The position numbers and the translations under genes were made by a program. This document shows, piece by piece, positions 29,813 through 37,977 of a DNA stretch of 64,000 nucleotides. Each line of letters starts with the position of its first letter. The stretch's first letter is position 1. The notes under the pieces were generated by a model. That model was given only the letters and a program-made list of their open reading frames with translations. It had not been told where the DNA came from and did no database searches. This DNA comes from Leptofilum sp965223285 (GTDB lineage: Bacteria > Chloroflexota > Anaerolineae > Promineifilales > Promineifilaceae), in NCBI RefSeq assembly GCF_965223285.1, contig NZ_OZ244997.1:310001-374000 (forward strand), in the 5' to 3' direction.

Positions 29813-30841
29813 GTGGAATTAGTATCGAAACAAACAAAGTGGACAAACTTATCAATCAAACGGCCGTCCTGGTGGCTCATCCTTGTACTTTTGCTGCTGG
29901 GCGTGGCTGGGTGGCTTGTTTTTCGGCGGTTAACGGCCGTGCAGATGGGGCAACCGTCTGTGGGGCTGACGCCGCTCACGGAGCTGGGCAGCGGGACGTA
30001 TCATGGCGCGCAAGGGGGTTTGTATCCGGGTGGCAGTAACGAACGGCCGTTTACCCATGAGGCGGTCGGGATTGAAATTGCTAAAAGTATACGGCCGTTG
30101 GCCACTGATGGAACCGTTGATGAGCAAAACGGCAAAATTGGCTTCGTAGCCGTCGGCATGTCCAACACCTCCATGGAGTTTGAGGCATTTTTGGACCAGG
30201 CGGATGAGATTCCCCAGCTAAACCCGGCCGTGGTGCTAGTGGATGGGGCGCAGCACAGCAAGGCGTCTCAATTTGTCGCCAATCCGAATGATGAATATTG
30301 GTCCGTTTTAACCGAGCGGTTGACGGAAGCTGGCTTGAGCGACGAACAGGTTCAGGTTGTCTGGCTAAAAAATGCCCGCGCCCGCGCAAAAGCCCCCTTC
30401 CCAGTGGATGCGTTGATGCTTAAGAATGATCTAAAAGAGATTGTCAAGTTGCTGCATGGGCGATTTCCCAATTTGAAGATTGTGTATCTTTCCAGCCGCA
30501 CTTACGGCGGCTACGCCACCATCGATCTCAACCCAGAGCCATATGCTTACCAGTCGGCCTTTGCCGTGAAGTGGCTCATTGAGGACCAAATTACAGGAGA
30601 TGCCGAGTTGAATTTTAATTTGAACAGCGGTTCGGTGAATGCGCCCTGGCTAAGCTGGGGGCCATACCTGTGGGCAGATGGTACAGCCAAAGAAGGCGGC
30701 GGTTTTGTTTGGGAGCAGTCGGATTTTTCCTACGATGGCACCCATACATCCCCATCTGGCCAGGCAAAGGTGGCGGGCTTGCTCTACTACTTTTTACGCA
30801 CGGATGAAACGGCCGTTCCCTGGTTTCTAGCGTCTGAATGA
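29813..30841 (+). CDS. Membrane-anchored SGNH-hydrolase-like protein
   Basis: A 342-aa protein. A single membrane anchor lies at residues 18-38 (PSWWLILVLLLLGVAGWLVF) after a basic N-terminus, placing the rest outside. The extracytoplasmic domain has IGFVAVGMSNTSMEFEAF near the start and YDGTHTSPSGQAKVAGLL near the end, the D-x-x-H arrangement expected of SGNH/GDSL esterases; the nucleophile Ser would be that of GMSN. The substrate is unknown. The GTG start at 29813 has a weak ribosome binding site (GGAGAAG). Confidence 0.6.
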   Translation: MELVSKQTKWTNLSIKRPSWWLILVLLLLGVAGWLVFRRLTAVQMGQPSVGLTPLTELGSGTYHGAQGGLYPGGSNERPFTHEAVGIEIAKSIRPLATDGTVDEQNGKIGFVAVGMSNTSMEFEAFLDQADEIPQLNPAVVLVDGAQHSKASQFVANPNDEYWSVLTERLTEAGLSDEQVQVVWLKNARARAKAPFPVDALMLKNDLKEIVKLLHGRFPNLKIVYLSSRTYGGYATIDLNPEPYAYQSAFAVKWLIEDQITGDAELNFNLNSGSVNAPWLSWGPYLWADGTAKEGGGFVWEQSDFSYDGTHTSPSGQAKVAGLLYYFLRTDETAVPWFLASE

Positions 30842-30922
30842 AAACAACCAGCCCCCCGCAGGTTTGTTCTAGAACACCGTTTGCGGATGGAACCTGCGGG
30901 AGGTTTATTTCGAGGAAACAAA

Positions 30923-31651
30923 ATGACCCAAACACCCACCAAACACACCCTTTTGCTGCTGGCAGCACTGCTTTTCACATCTAGCCTGGCCGTAGCGATG
31001 TGGTTTGTACGCTACGCTTACACGGGCACCATTCATTTTGTCTTTTTGCTATGGAACCTGTTTTTGGCCTGGTTGCCAGTTTTATTTGCCTTGCTGGCGC
31101 GTCGCAAAGGTGCCAGCCGTTTGGGGCGATGGATTTGGGGCGGTCTGTGGCTACTTTTTTTCCCCAACGCCCCTTACCTGCTAACAGATTTGCTCCATTT
31201 GGGTCAGATTGGTCGGGTACCAATTTGGTATGACCTGATCATGCTCATTACCTTTGCTTTGGCCGGGTTGTTTGTGGGCTTTGCCTCATTATTTTGGCTG
31301 CATGATTTGGTTTCCCGCTCCTGGAATCGGCTGGCTGGCTGGCTGTTTGTGCTGCTGACGTTGGGTTTGAGCAGTTTTGGCGTTTACATCGGCCGTTTTC
31401 TGCGCTGGAACAGTTGGGATTTATTGTTCAATCCCACTATTTTGCTGCGCGATTTGGCCGATCATTTACTGGTTCGCAGTCAATTAATGGAAACGGCCGT
31501 TGTCACCGGGTTGCTAACGGCCGTCTTCATCGGCAGCTACTTCATCATCTTTGCCCTGCCACCACAGCTTCATGAAAAGCGGGAGATTGGAGATCAGAGA
31601 TTAGAGATTCGAGGTCAATCTCCAATCTCTAGTCTCCATTGGAGGAGGTAG
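30923..31651 (+). CDS. DUF1361 family membrane protein
   Basis: A 242-aa membrane protein with six or seven helices. The stretch FPNAPYLLTDLLHL, followed by VPIWYDLIMLITFALAGL, is typical of DUF1361 proteins. Residues after about 220 (EIGDQRLEIRGQ and on) are encoded by a copy of the GGAGATT repeat, so the reading frame was probably extended by repeat insertion. The start is the ATG behind GAGGAAACAA. It is followed 2 bp later by another membrane protein gene whose ribosome binding site lies in its last codons. Confidence 0.78.
   Translation: MTQTPTKHTLLLLAALLFTSSLAVAMWFVRYAYTGTIHFVFLLWNLFLAWLPVLFALLARRKGASRLGRWIWGGLWLLFFPNAPYLLTDLLHLGQIGRVPIWYDLIMLITFALAGLFVGFASLFWLHDLVSRSWNRLAGWLFVLLTLGLSSFGVYIGRFLRWNSWDLLFNPTILLRDLADHLLVRSQLMETAVVTGLLTAVFIGSYFIIFALPPQLHEKREIGDQRLEIRGQSPISSLHWRR
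31581..31639. repeat. GGAGATTGGAGATCAGAG fold-back repeat inside a gene end
   Basis: GGGAGATTGGAGA...TTAGAGATT pairs with AATCTCCAATCTCTAGTCTCC. It encodes the C-terminal tail of the DUF1361 protein. Confidence 0.6.
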
Positions 31652-31653
31652 AC

Positions 31654-32292
31654 ATGAACCAGTCGCTCTATTCTGATGACCTGTACAAGCCGGATTTTCC
31701 CTCGTTGGGGCTGTTTTCTACCTGGTTTGGCGTGGTGCTAATTGGGGTAACGGCCGTTTTGCACACGGGCAGACCTAATCAGGGCGGCTATTGGGCGCAG
31801 CCGCTGGCCGAGGGAATGAAGTTTGTGCTGGTAGCACTCATTTTGGCTTCTGTGTTTTACCTACCTTTTCGTGCCGAACGGGGCGTAAAGTGGGCGGCAT
31901 TGCCGCTGGTGATCAATGTCGGCACACTGATTATTGTGCAGTTGGTGCCTTTTGCTTCGCTGTGGGAAGGTGCCCGCTTTCGCTGGCGCATGAGCCATTA
32001 TGAAACGGTGGCGAACATGGTGGAAAATGGTGAACTGGTGGCTGGCGAGAGCGGTTCCATTTTACTGCCTGAAGCGTACCGGTATTTGTCGGCGGAAAAC
32101 GGCCGTATTTGGGTAGAAACAGACGGTGAAAAGATTTCCATCTTTTTCTTCACCGAGCGCAATGCGCCGCGCAACTTTGCGGGCTACTTTTACCGCAGCG
32201 ACAGCAACCCACCTCAGCAGGGTGATTTCATGGGCCGCTGGCGGCATGTCTCCCAGAAGCAGGCTAACTGGTATTTTTGTATTTCAGAATAG
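31654..32292 (+). CDS. Membrane-associated protein of unknown function
   Basis: A 212-aa protein I do not recognise. Three membrane helices lie at about residues 18-38 (STWFGVVLIGVTAVLHTG), 55-72 and 83-105. The C-terminal half (110-212) is soluble and probably outside, with the pattern SGSILLPEAYRYLSAENGRI and GYFYRSDSNPPQQGDFMGRW. The start follows GGAGGAGG. It belongs to the preceding gene run (DUF4173, SGNH-like, DUF1361). Confidence 0.65.
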   Translation: MNQSLYSDDLYKPDFPSLGLFSTWFGVVLIGVTAVLHTGRPNQGGYWAQPLAEGMKFVLVALILASVFYLPFRAERGVKWAALPLVINVGTLIIVQLVPFASLWEGARFRWRMSHYETVANMVENGELVAGESGSILLPEAYRYLSAENGRIWVETDGEKISIFFFTERNAPRNFAGYFYRSDSNPPQQGDFMGRWRHVSQKQANWYFCISE

Positions 32293-32293
32293 G

Positions 32294-32326
32294 TCATAGT
32301 GGTTGGTTGTTAGTGGCTAGTTCAAT
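32294..32326. repeat. AGTGGTTGGTTGTTAGTGGC repeat, single arm
   Basis: Member of the family at 2946-3016, here without the complementary arm. Confidence 0.45.
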
Positions 32327-32377
32327 GGTTTGCTCACTTGCAAACCGGCTTCGTGCGCTATAATTCTCCCTTGTGCT

Positions 32378-32393
32378 TTAGACAACTGTCTAA
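32378..32393. promoter_or_regulatory. Operator-like palindrome before the EamA transporter
   Basis: TTAGACA-ac-TGTCTAA, perfect 7-bp arms, between a TATAAT (32359-32364) and the start codon at 32415. The size and shape fit a MarR- or TetR-type repressor site. Confidence 0.5.
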
Positions 32394-32414
32394 TATTTTG
32401 GCACACTGGGAGCA

Positions 32415-33299
32415 ATGATGACCACACAGGCTCTGCCTTACATCTCTTTTTTGGGCTTTTTATTTGGCTCAACCCTGGTGGCCTCGCGTTTTAGCGTGGG
32501 ACAGTTTCAGCCAACCACCTACATCGGCCTGCGCCTGACCATGGCCAGCCTGGGACACATCGCCTTTTACACCTTTGTCAACCACCGCTACAAATGGCCA
32601 ACGGACCGCCGATTGTGGCTGCACGCTTCTGTTTTGGGTATTTTGGGAACGGCTGTTCCCATGACCTCTATCGTTACCGCCTTGCAATATCTCTCCAGTG
32701 GATTAGCCGCCATTTTTATCACCACCAGCCCAGCCATTACGGTGCTGCTGGCGCACTTTTTCTTGCCAGATGAGTCGTTAAATTGGCGCAAAGCGTTTGG
32801 CGTGGTGCTGGCCTTAAGCGGCACGATTGTGCTGGCTGCCAGTGGTGAAAGCGGGCTGGCTGACGTAGGTCAGGCCAACCCGTTGGGGTACATTTTGATG
32901 CTGATTGCGATGACGATGGGGGGTGCAGCGGCCGTTTACATTCGCAAATATCTCAGCAATTACAGTGCCTTCGACGTGGCCAGTATTCGCATGTTTGTAG
33001 CAGCTCTAGTGGTGATGCCGCTCTCCACCCTGATTATTGGCTTTGACCTGCAAAATGTGACGGCAACGGGCTACACGGCCCTTGTATATGCGGCCTTGGT
33101 TGGCACCTTTTCTGGCCTGCTGCTGGCGGTTTACAACGTCAAGCGGTTTGGGGCCACGGCCGCGGCCATGACAGGCTATGTAGTGCCAGTTTTTGCTGGT
33201 TTAGGCGGTGTGCTGCTGCTGGATGAACGGATTACGGCCATTATGCTCGTCGGTGTCGTGCTGATTGTTGCAGGGATAATGATTATCAACCGCAGCTAG
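32415..33299 (+). CDS. EamA/DMT superfamily transporter
   Basis: A 294-aa protein with ten hydrophobic helices in two EamA repeats. The first repeat ends around SSGLAAIFITTSPAITVLLAHFF and the second around LVYAALVGTFSGLLLAVYNV, the conserved half-repeat ends of RhaT/YdcZ-like DMT exporters. It probably exports small metabolites such as amino acids; the substrate cannot be assigned. GGGAGC precedes the start. A palindromic operator lies just upstream. Its stop overlaps by 4 bp the convergent gene at 33296-34081. Confidence 0.85.
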   Translation: MMTTQALPYISFLGFLFGSTLVASRFSVGQFQPTTYIGLRLTMASLGHIAFYTFVNHRYKWPTDRRLWLHASVLGILGTAVPMTSIVTALQYLSSGLAAIFITTSPAITVLLAHFFLPDESLNWRKAFGVVLALSGTIVLAASGESGLADVGQANPLGYILMLIAMTMGGAAAVYIRKYLSNYSAFDVASIRMFVAALVVMPLSTLIIGFDLQNVTATGYTALVYAALVGTFSGLLLAVYNVKRFGATAAAMTGYVVPVFAGLGGVLLLDERITAIMLVGVVLIVAGIMIINRS

Positions 33300-34081
33300 C
33301 TTTGCTGGACAGTAACTCCTTTTGGCACCACGACAACAATGGTGTTTGCGTCGTCAGAAACGGCCGTTACCAGCTTCAATCCTGACGGCACGCTAACCTG
33401 TACCACCTTTCCCCCACTACTCGCTGTTGCTTCGGCATTTTCCTTGTCCCGGTCAGGAATCATAATGGGGTCTGGCAAGATGACGGGCGTTTCAGTTGTT
33501 TCTGGTTGACCTGCTTCTGCTTCGAGTGTGATGCCATCAATGAAAAAATCTTTGGGGCGCGGCCATTTGCTCTTCACGCGGATTTCGATGATGGCTGTCC
33601 CGTTGTTAGGGACCGTGAAGGTGTGCTTATGTCGGTGCCATTTGCGGTTGCCCATCTGCTCACCGTTGACCCAGCTCCCCTGCCCGTTGACCCAGACGCC
33701 TGATTCAGCCCCGTACGGGTCAGGATCGTTATTGAGCACTGCTAAAACTGGCACGACAAGGGTTGCCTGGCTACCCGGTTTTAGCCCGGTGACCACCTGT
33801 TTCAACTCTACACCAAAGGGGCTGCCGGCGTGAAAAACTTTGTACGTTGTGTCGCCAGCCAGAATAAGCGCATCTTTAGCCCCAAGCTGCTCATTGGGGG
33901 GCAACTGCTCGGCTAATTTGTGTACGCATTCTGGTACCCCAGCCGCTTTATCCCCTGCCCCAAACAGCGAATTGCCTGGTTCAATCCAGCGCAAAATCCA
34001 GCCATTTGGCTGCTGGTTGATCAAATTGCCGTAAGGGGGCATGTCCATCCATCCGCCCGTAAAGGTTCCGTTTTTTAGCAT
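33296..34081 (-). CDS. Unknown protein with carbohydrate-binding-like fold
   Basis: A 261-aa protein with no membrane segment or signal peptide. The first 185 residues open with MLKNGTFTGGWMDMPPYGN and close with IIEIRVKSKWPRPKDFFIDG, a jelly-roll-like pattern (ligand-binding modules often start with NGTF or NGSF and end with a strand containing FFID). A Pro/Thr/Glu-rich linker follows, then a short beta-rich tail (GGKVVQVSVPSGLKLVTAVS). Function is unknown. GGAG precedes the ATG. Confidence 0.55.
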   Translation of the reverse strand: MLKNGTFTGGWMDMPPYGNLINQQPNGWILRWIEPGNSLFGAGDKAAGVPECVHKLAEQLPPNEQLGAKDALILAGDTTYKVFHAGSPFGVELKQVVTGLKPGSQATLVVPVLAVLNNDPDPYGAESGVWVNGQGSWVNGEQMGNRKWHRHKHTFTVPNNGTAIIEIRVKSKWPRPKDFFIDGITLEAEAGQPETTETPVILPDPIMIPDRDKENAEATASSGGKVVQVSVPSGLKLVTAVSDDANTIVVVVPKGVTVQQS

Positions 34082-34175
34082 GTTGAGACTCCTTGCACGT
34101 GAAAAAAATTGTTAATTGCATTGTTTTGGTTCATGTTGATTATAGAGGGGCGCAAACAGGTTTTGCAAGAGGGGG

Positions 34176-34236
34176 TTGACAAAGTGTAGATAGTACACTA
34201 TACTGCCGCACATAAGTGTTGTAAATACACTATTTA
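34176..34236 (+). promoter_or_regulatory. Promoter and operators of the SPFH gene
   Basis: TTGACA (34176) and TATACT (34199) with a 17-bp spacer form a strong promoter. ATAGT-ac-ACTAT (34190-34201) overlaps the -10, and TAAATA-cac-TATTTA (34222-34236) lies downstream. Both share TACACTAT, so a repressor may bind both. Confidence 0.6.
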
Positions 34237-34254
34237 TACAAAGGAGCAGCACTC

Positions 34255-35124
34255 ATGTTTGGATTATTTGTGATTTTGACGGTTGGGGTAGTAAGCAGTG
34301 CCGTGGTTTGGGGCGGTGCCATGCTGTGGGCAACGGCCGTTTCCCTCTTCTTCTTCGTTGCTTTTTGGGGGTACAGTCGCTTTGGCCTTGTGCAGGTGCC
34401 AGAGATGGAAGTTGGCGTGGTTTTTAACAAGCGGCGACAAGCATTTGCACGCTTCATGCCGCCTGGTCGGCACGCTTTTAACCCGCTCACTGAGCAATTT
34501 ACGCACACGATTCCCACGGGGTCTGGGTCGGCAAACGGCCGTTGCCAGACGGTCCAAACCAGCGGCGGCATTGCGCTAGATGTTGAGTGGAGCGTCAATT
34601 TTGAGATCGACCCATTCCAAATTAAAGCAGCCGCACGACCCAAATTGGCTCGCAATTTGCCCAAAAAAGCGAACAGCATTGTTACCAAGCATCTCAATAA
34701 CTGCTTGCGCCACGTCATTGGCGAATTGACCGTTGATCAGGTGTGTGAGCCTGGGGCAACGCGGCGATTGGAGCGGGCAGTACGGCAGCAGTTGGCTGCC
34801 CGTTTGTCTGACGCTGGCTTTTCATTTTCCCGCGTGATGATTGGCGCGATTGAAATGCCCCGTCACGTGAAAGCTGCGCTAGAAGCGGCCCAAGAGCGTG
34901 CGGTGCAAACCGAAAATGAAGCACGTGCCCTGGCTCGATTACAGCAGGTGGTGAGCCAATTCTCAGAAGACGATATGCAGCGGCTAATGGAACTTGAGCG
35001 AATCCATACTTTGGGGCAAAATGGGGTGGCTTTGGTCTATTCAACGGCCGTTAATCAACCCAAAACAGCTCGACGGCCGTCTTACGCAAGGTTGAATCGT
35101 AAATCGGCGACCATACCTTCGTAA
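34255..35124 (+). CDS. SPFH/Band 7 domain membrane protein
   Basis: A 289-aa stomatin/flotillin-like protein. Two hydrophobic segments (residues 2-20 and 22-42) anchor it, followed by the SPFH domain (VPEMEVGVVFNKRRQAFARF, then PPGRHAFNPL; IALDVEWSVNFEI; and ALEAAQERAVQTENEARALA at the domain end). Such proteins scaffold membrane microdomains or hold proteases. No NfeD or protease gene is next to it. The start follows AAAGGAGCAG. The strong regulated promoter suggests induction by a specific condition. Confidence 0.82.
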   Translation: MFGLFVILTVGVVSSAVVWGGAMLWATAVSLFFFVAFWGYSRFGLVQVPEMEVGVVFNKRRQAFARFMPPGRHAFNPLTEQFTHTIPTGSGSANGRCQTVQTSGGIALDVEWSVNFEIDPFQIKAAARPKLARNLPKKANSIVTKHLNNCLRHVIGELTVDQVCEPGATRRLERAVRQQLAARLSDAGFSFSRVMIGAIEMPRHVKAALEAAQERAVQTENEARALARLQQVVSQFSEDDMQRLMELERIHTLGQNGVALVYSTAVNQPKTARRPSYARLNRKSATIPS

Positions 35125-35206
35125 TTACCCAAATTGGTTTCTTTTTGTTTGCCTAGTCGAGTAGCTCATCGAATAAATTATGAGTTACTCATAAAAAATA
35201 GCAATT

Positions 35207-35662
35207 ATGAAAATAGCGATTGGTTCTGACGAGAAATGCTATCTGACAGATCATGTGGTTGCGCTAGTGAATGAGCGTGGCGATGACGTAACGCTCTTTG
35301 GCCCGCTGCAAGATGAAGCGCGGGATTGGCCTGAAGTGGCCCGTGAGGTTGCTGAAGCTGTGGCCAACGGGCAAGCTGATGAGGGGATTCTGTTTTGCTG
35401 GACAGGCACGGGCGTGAGCCTGGCGGCGAACAAGGTGCCGGGCATTCGTGCCGCTTTGTGTGATGATGCCGAAACAGCCAGAGGGGCGCGTTTGTGGAAC
35501 AATGCCAACTTACTTTGCCTTTCTATCCGTCGCACGTCGGCCGTGCAGGCCAAAGAAATCCTGGAAGCGTGGTTTGGCACGGCCTATGTGCCTAATGAGG
35601 TGGATGACCGCTGTCTGCGCCAGGTGGATGTGTTGGAAGCAACTTATCGAACTCCAAAATAA
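35207..35662 (+). CDS. RpiB/LacAB-type sugar-phosphate isomerase
   Basis: A 151-aa protein of the RpiB/LacA/LacB family, which interconverts ribose 5-phosphate and ribulose 5-phosphate, or related sugars. The start KIAIGSDEKCYLTDHVV and the core FCWTGTGVSLAANKVPGIRA match RpiB, with the active-site Cys before the GTG loop; ARLWNNANLLCLSIR corresponds to the HNDANVLxLGxR block. In ordinary RpiB the third residue after the Gly loop is Ile/Met; the deviations suggest a paralogue rather than the housekeeping enzyme. No other pentose genes are adjacent. Confidence 0.75.
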   Translation: MKIAIGSDEKCYLTDHVVALVNERGDDVTLFGPLQDEARDWPEVAREVAEAVANGQADEGILFCWTGTGVSLAANKVPGIRAALCDDAETARGARLWNNANLLCLSIRRTSAVQAKEILEAWFGTAYVPNEVDDRCLRQVDVLEATYRTPK

Positions 35663-35733
35663 GCATTGGTGCGGATGCGTTCCACGCTACCTGTGCCCAG
35701 GCAAGCTATCGCACAGTTAAGAAACGGTAGCTG

Positions 35734-36363
35734 CTAAAGAATGATTGGTTTGAGGACGGCGATGGGAAAACGGCCGTCGTCTGCCAACTTCTCCCAAGAA
35801 ACAGTTCCCCATAAAACTACAACCAAATTCTTGAACAAAGGCTGTTGCAGTCGAGCAGACTCAATTTTGCGGAGCAGTTGCCAAAAGTCTGCTGCCAAGG
35901 GTGCTCGTAGAAGCTGGTCTGCTTCGTCGAAGGAGAGCAGGATGGGTGTTTTTACTTGTGGCAGCACCTTTTCTTCCAGAAATTGCACAAACGCTGCTGC
36001 TGGATCGTCTGTACTGTGTGTTGTCCACCAGTCGCCCTCGGGCAGCGGCACATTGAGTTGGATGGCGAGAAGGCGCAAGCTGTTGTGCATCCATCTGGCA
36101 AAATCATATTGATAATCCAGGTCGATCAGGTCGAAGTAAGCGGCCGTCTGCCCCAGGTCGGTCAGTCTAAGAGCCGTATCGGTGAGAAGCCGGTAGCGCA
36201 AGGGGGCATTTTCCCCCTGTACATAGCAGCTTTTGCCAGATAAAACGGCCGTAATCAATGCCGCTTTTGCTTCCAATAATTCATTTTTAAACGGCCCTGT
36301 TTGCGTGCGTGACATCTGTTGCCGACGGCCGTTCATCTCTGGTTGTATACGCATCATGTTCAT
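35734..36363 (-). CDS. AAA-like domain protein lacking a clear P-loop
   Basis: A 209-aa protein similar in layout to the AAA-like domain found in many cyanobacterial and Chloroflexota proteins. LSGKSCYVQGENAPLRYRLL occupies the place where Walker A (GxxxxGKT/S) is expected but does not match it, while TPILLSFDEADQLL fits a Walker B and FKNLVVVLWGTVSW the following sensor strand. In the family this domain is usually followed by WD40 or other domains; here the protein ends. It may be a regulatory remnant. AAAGGTAG precedes the start. Confidence 0.5.
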   Translation of the reverse strand: MNMMRIQPEMNGRRQQMSRTQTGPFKNELLEAKAALITAVLSGKSCYVQGENAPLRYRLLTDTALRLTDLGQTAAYFDLIDLDYQYDFARWMHNSLRLLAIQLNVPLPEGDWWTTHSTDDPAAAFVQFLEEKVLPQVKTPILLSFDEADQLLRAPLAADFWQLLRKIESARLQQPLFKNLVVVLWGTVSWEKLADDGRFPIAVLKPIIL

Positions 36364-36561
36364 CTACCTTTACCGGAAGACCCCCTGCCCCCGGTGACAA
36401 GTTCATGAATTCACTGTACTCTGGTTACTTGGGTGCCTTTGTATTCCCATTTACATTTCTGATGTCTAATTCATCTAAAAGTCAACAAAATCAACGGGTT
36501 TTCACACCTTTCTAGTGACCAAAACGGATGAAAAGTAACGATTTATCAGATTGTATTCCTC

Positions 36562-36590
36562 TTGTGGATTACGAACGAATGTTCTATAAT
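36562..36590 (+). promoter_or_regulatory. Promoter of the radical SAM gene, leaderless arrangement
   Basis: TTGTGG (36562-36567), 17-bp spacer, TATAAT (36585-36590); start expected at 36597-36598, the A of the ATG at 36598. Confidence 0.6.
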
Positions 36591-36597
36591 CAGGACC

Positions 36598-37809
36598 ATG
36601 ACCGACATTTTTGTGAAGCTGCAAGATATTGCCGTAAATATGCACCTGGAACCGGCCGAGGAGACAAATTTCAATCCAAAGCCAGCGGTAGCACCGTGCG
36701 GGCAGGTGGTAACACCACGACATTCGACAGTGCAGCCACGCCATGCCGCGGCCAAGCAAGCGGCTTTGGGCATCTCACATGCTGTTATGCCCGGCGGCAA
36801 GACCAAACCCATGCTAAAAACGCTGCTTACGTCTGCTTGTGAGCGCAATTGCTACTACTGTCCCTTCCGGGCTGGTCGAAATTATCGGCGACATACCTTC
36901 CAGCCAGGGGAGCTTGCCAAAGCCTTTATGCAGATGTATCGGGCGGGCATGGTCGAAGGGCTGTTTTTAAGTTCAGGCATTATCAAAGGAAGCGTGACAA
37001 CGCAGGATAAGCTGCTGGAAACGGTCGAAATTTTGCGCAAAAAGCATCAGTTTAAGGGATATTTACACCTGAAGGTGATGCCTGGCGCCGATAAAGCACA
37101 GCTGCGACAGGCCATGACGCTGGCCGACAGGTTGTCGGTTAATTTGGAGGCCCCCAACGACAAGCGGCTGGCCCTGTTGGCTCCGAAGAAAATGTTTTTT
37201 GAGGAACTGGTACGGCCGCTCCAACTCATTGAACAAATTCGGCAGGAGGAACCGGCACATCTAGGATGGAACGGCCGTTGGCCCTCGACCGTAACCCAGT
37301 TTGTGGTGGGGGCTGTGGGGGAAAGCGACGTCGAGATTCTGTCCACCACAGAATACCTGACCAAACGTCTGCGACTGGGGCGCGTCTACTTCTCTCCGTT
37401 TAGCCCCATCCACAACACGCCGCTGGAAAACCAACCAGCCGAAAATCCGTTGCGAAAGGTACGCCTCTACCAAACCTCCTTTTTGTTCCGCGACTATGAT
37501 TTTGGTTTGGAGGAGATGCCATTTGGCCAAGATGGCAATCTGCCGCTGGATATTGATCCCAAGCTAGCCTGGGCACAAAGCAATTTGCAGCACAATCCGG
37601 TTGAGCTAAATCAAGCCCACCGTTTAGAACTGCTGCGGGTGCCTGGTATTGGCCCCAAAAGCAGCCACACCATCCTCAATGCCCGACGGCAAGGGCGACT
37701 GCGGGAGTTAACACATTTGCAGCAGCTAGGGATTGCGACCAAGCGGCTGGCCCCCTATGTGCTATTGGATGGGAAACGGCCGTCCTTCCAGCTTCCCCTC
37801 GATTTGTAA
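36598..37809 (+). CDS. Radical SAM protein of the putative DNA modification/repair type
   Basis: A 403-aa radical SAM protein. The cluster motif is SACERNCYYCPF (C-x3-C-x2-C). The middle follows the usual barrel, and the C-terminus carries a helix-hairpin-helix, LLRVPGIGPKSSHTILNAR, a DNA-binding element. This combination is that of the family annotated as putative DNA modification/repair radical SAM protein, normally paired with a uracil-DNA glycosylase-like gene. No such partner is in this window. The ATG at 36598 is chosen because the in-frame TTG at 36562 is the -35 element of a good promoter. The reaction is not known. Confidence 0.8.
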   Translation: MTDIFVKLQDIAVNMHLEPAEETNFNPKPAVAPCGQVVTPRHSTVQPRHAAAKQAALGISHAVMPGGKTKPMLKTLLTSACERNCYYCPFRAGRNYRRHTFQPGELAKAFMQMYRAGMVEGLFLSSGIIKGSVTTQDKLLETVEILRKKHQFKGYLHLKVMPGADKAQLRQAMTLADRLSVNLEAPNDKRLALLAPKKMFFEELVRPLQLIEQIRQEEPAHLGWNGRWPSTVTQFVVGAVGESDVEILSTTEYLTKRLRLGRVYFSPFSPIHNTPLENQPAENPLRKVRLYQTSFLFRDYDFGLEEMPFGQDGNLPLDIDPKLAWAQSNLQHNPVELNQAHRLELLRVPGIGPKSSHTILNARRQGRLRELTHLQQLGIATKRLAPYVLLDGKRPSFQLPLDL

Positions 37810-37965
37810 GATTTTTTGTGGCGGACCAGACTTATCCAACTGATGTTACGCACTTCTAGATAAAAAGAATTCAAAAGTCTTGCAGATGGTCTCACGATTT
37901 GCCAGAGGGATACCAGACTTTTGAAATCTACGCTGCGTAACGTACATTGCCAACCTAAAAGCGGG

Positions 37966-37971
37966 TACAAT
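37966..37971 (+). promoter_or_regulatory. -10 element of the beta-propeller lipoprotein gene
   Basis: TACAAT, placed so that transcription would begin at 37978, the A of the ATG. No clear -35 seen. Confidence 0.35.
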
Positions 37972-37977
37972 TACCAG

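Noticed and set aside
34093..34108. Second parS-like site (TTGCACGTGAAAAA)
   Set aside because: Only the right half matches parS and the left half does not; too weak to call.
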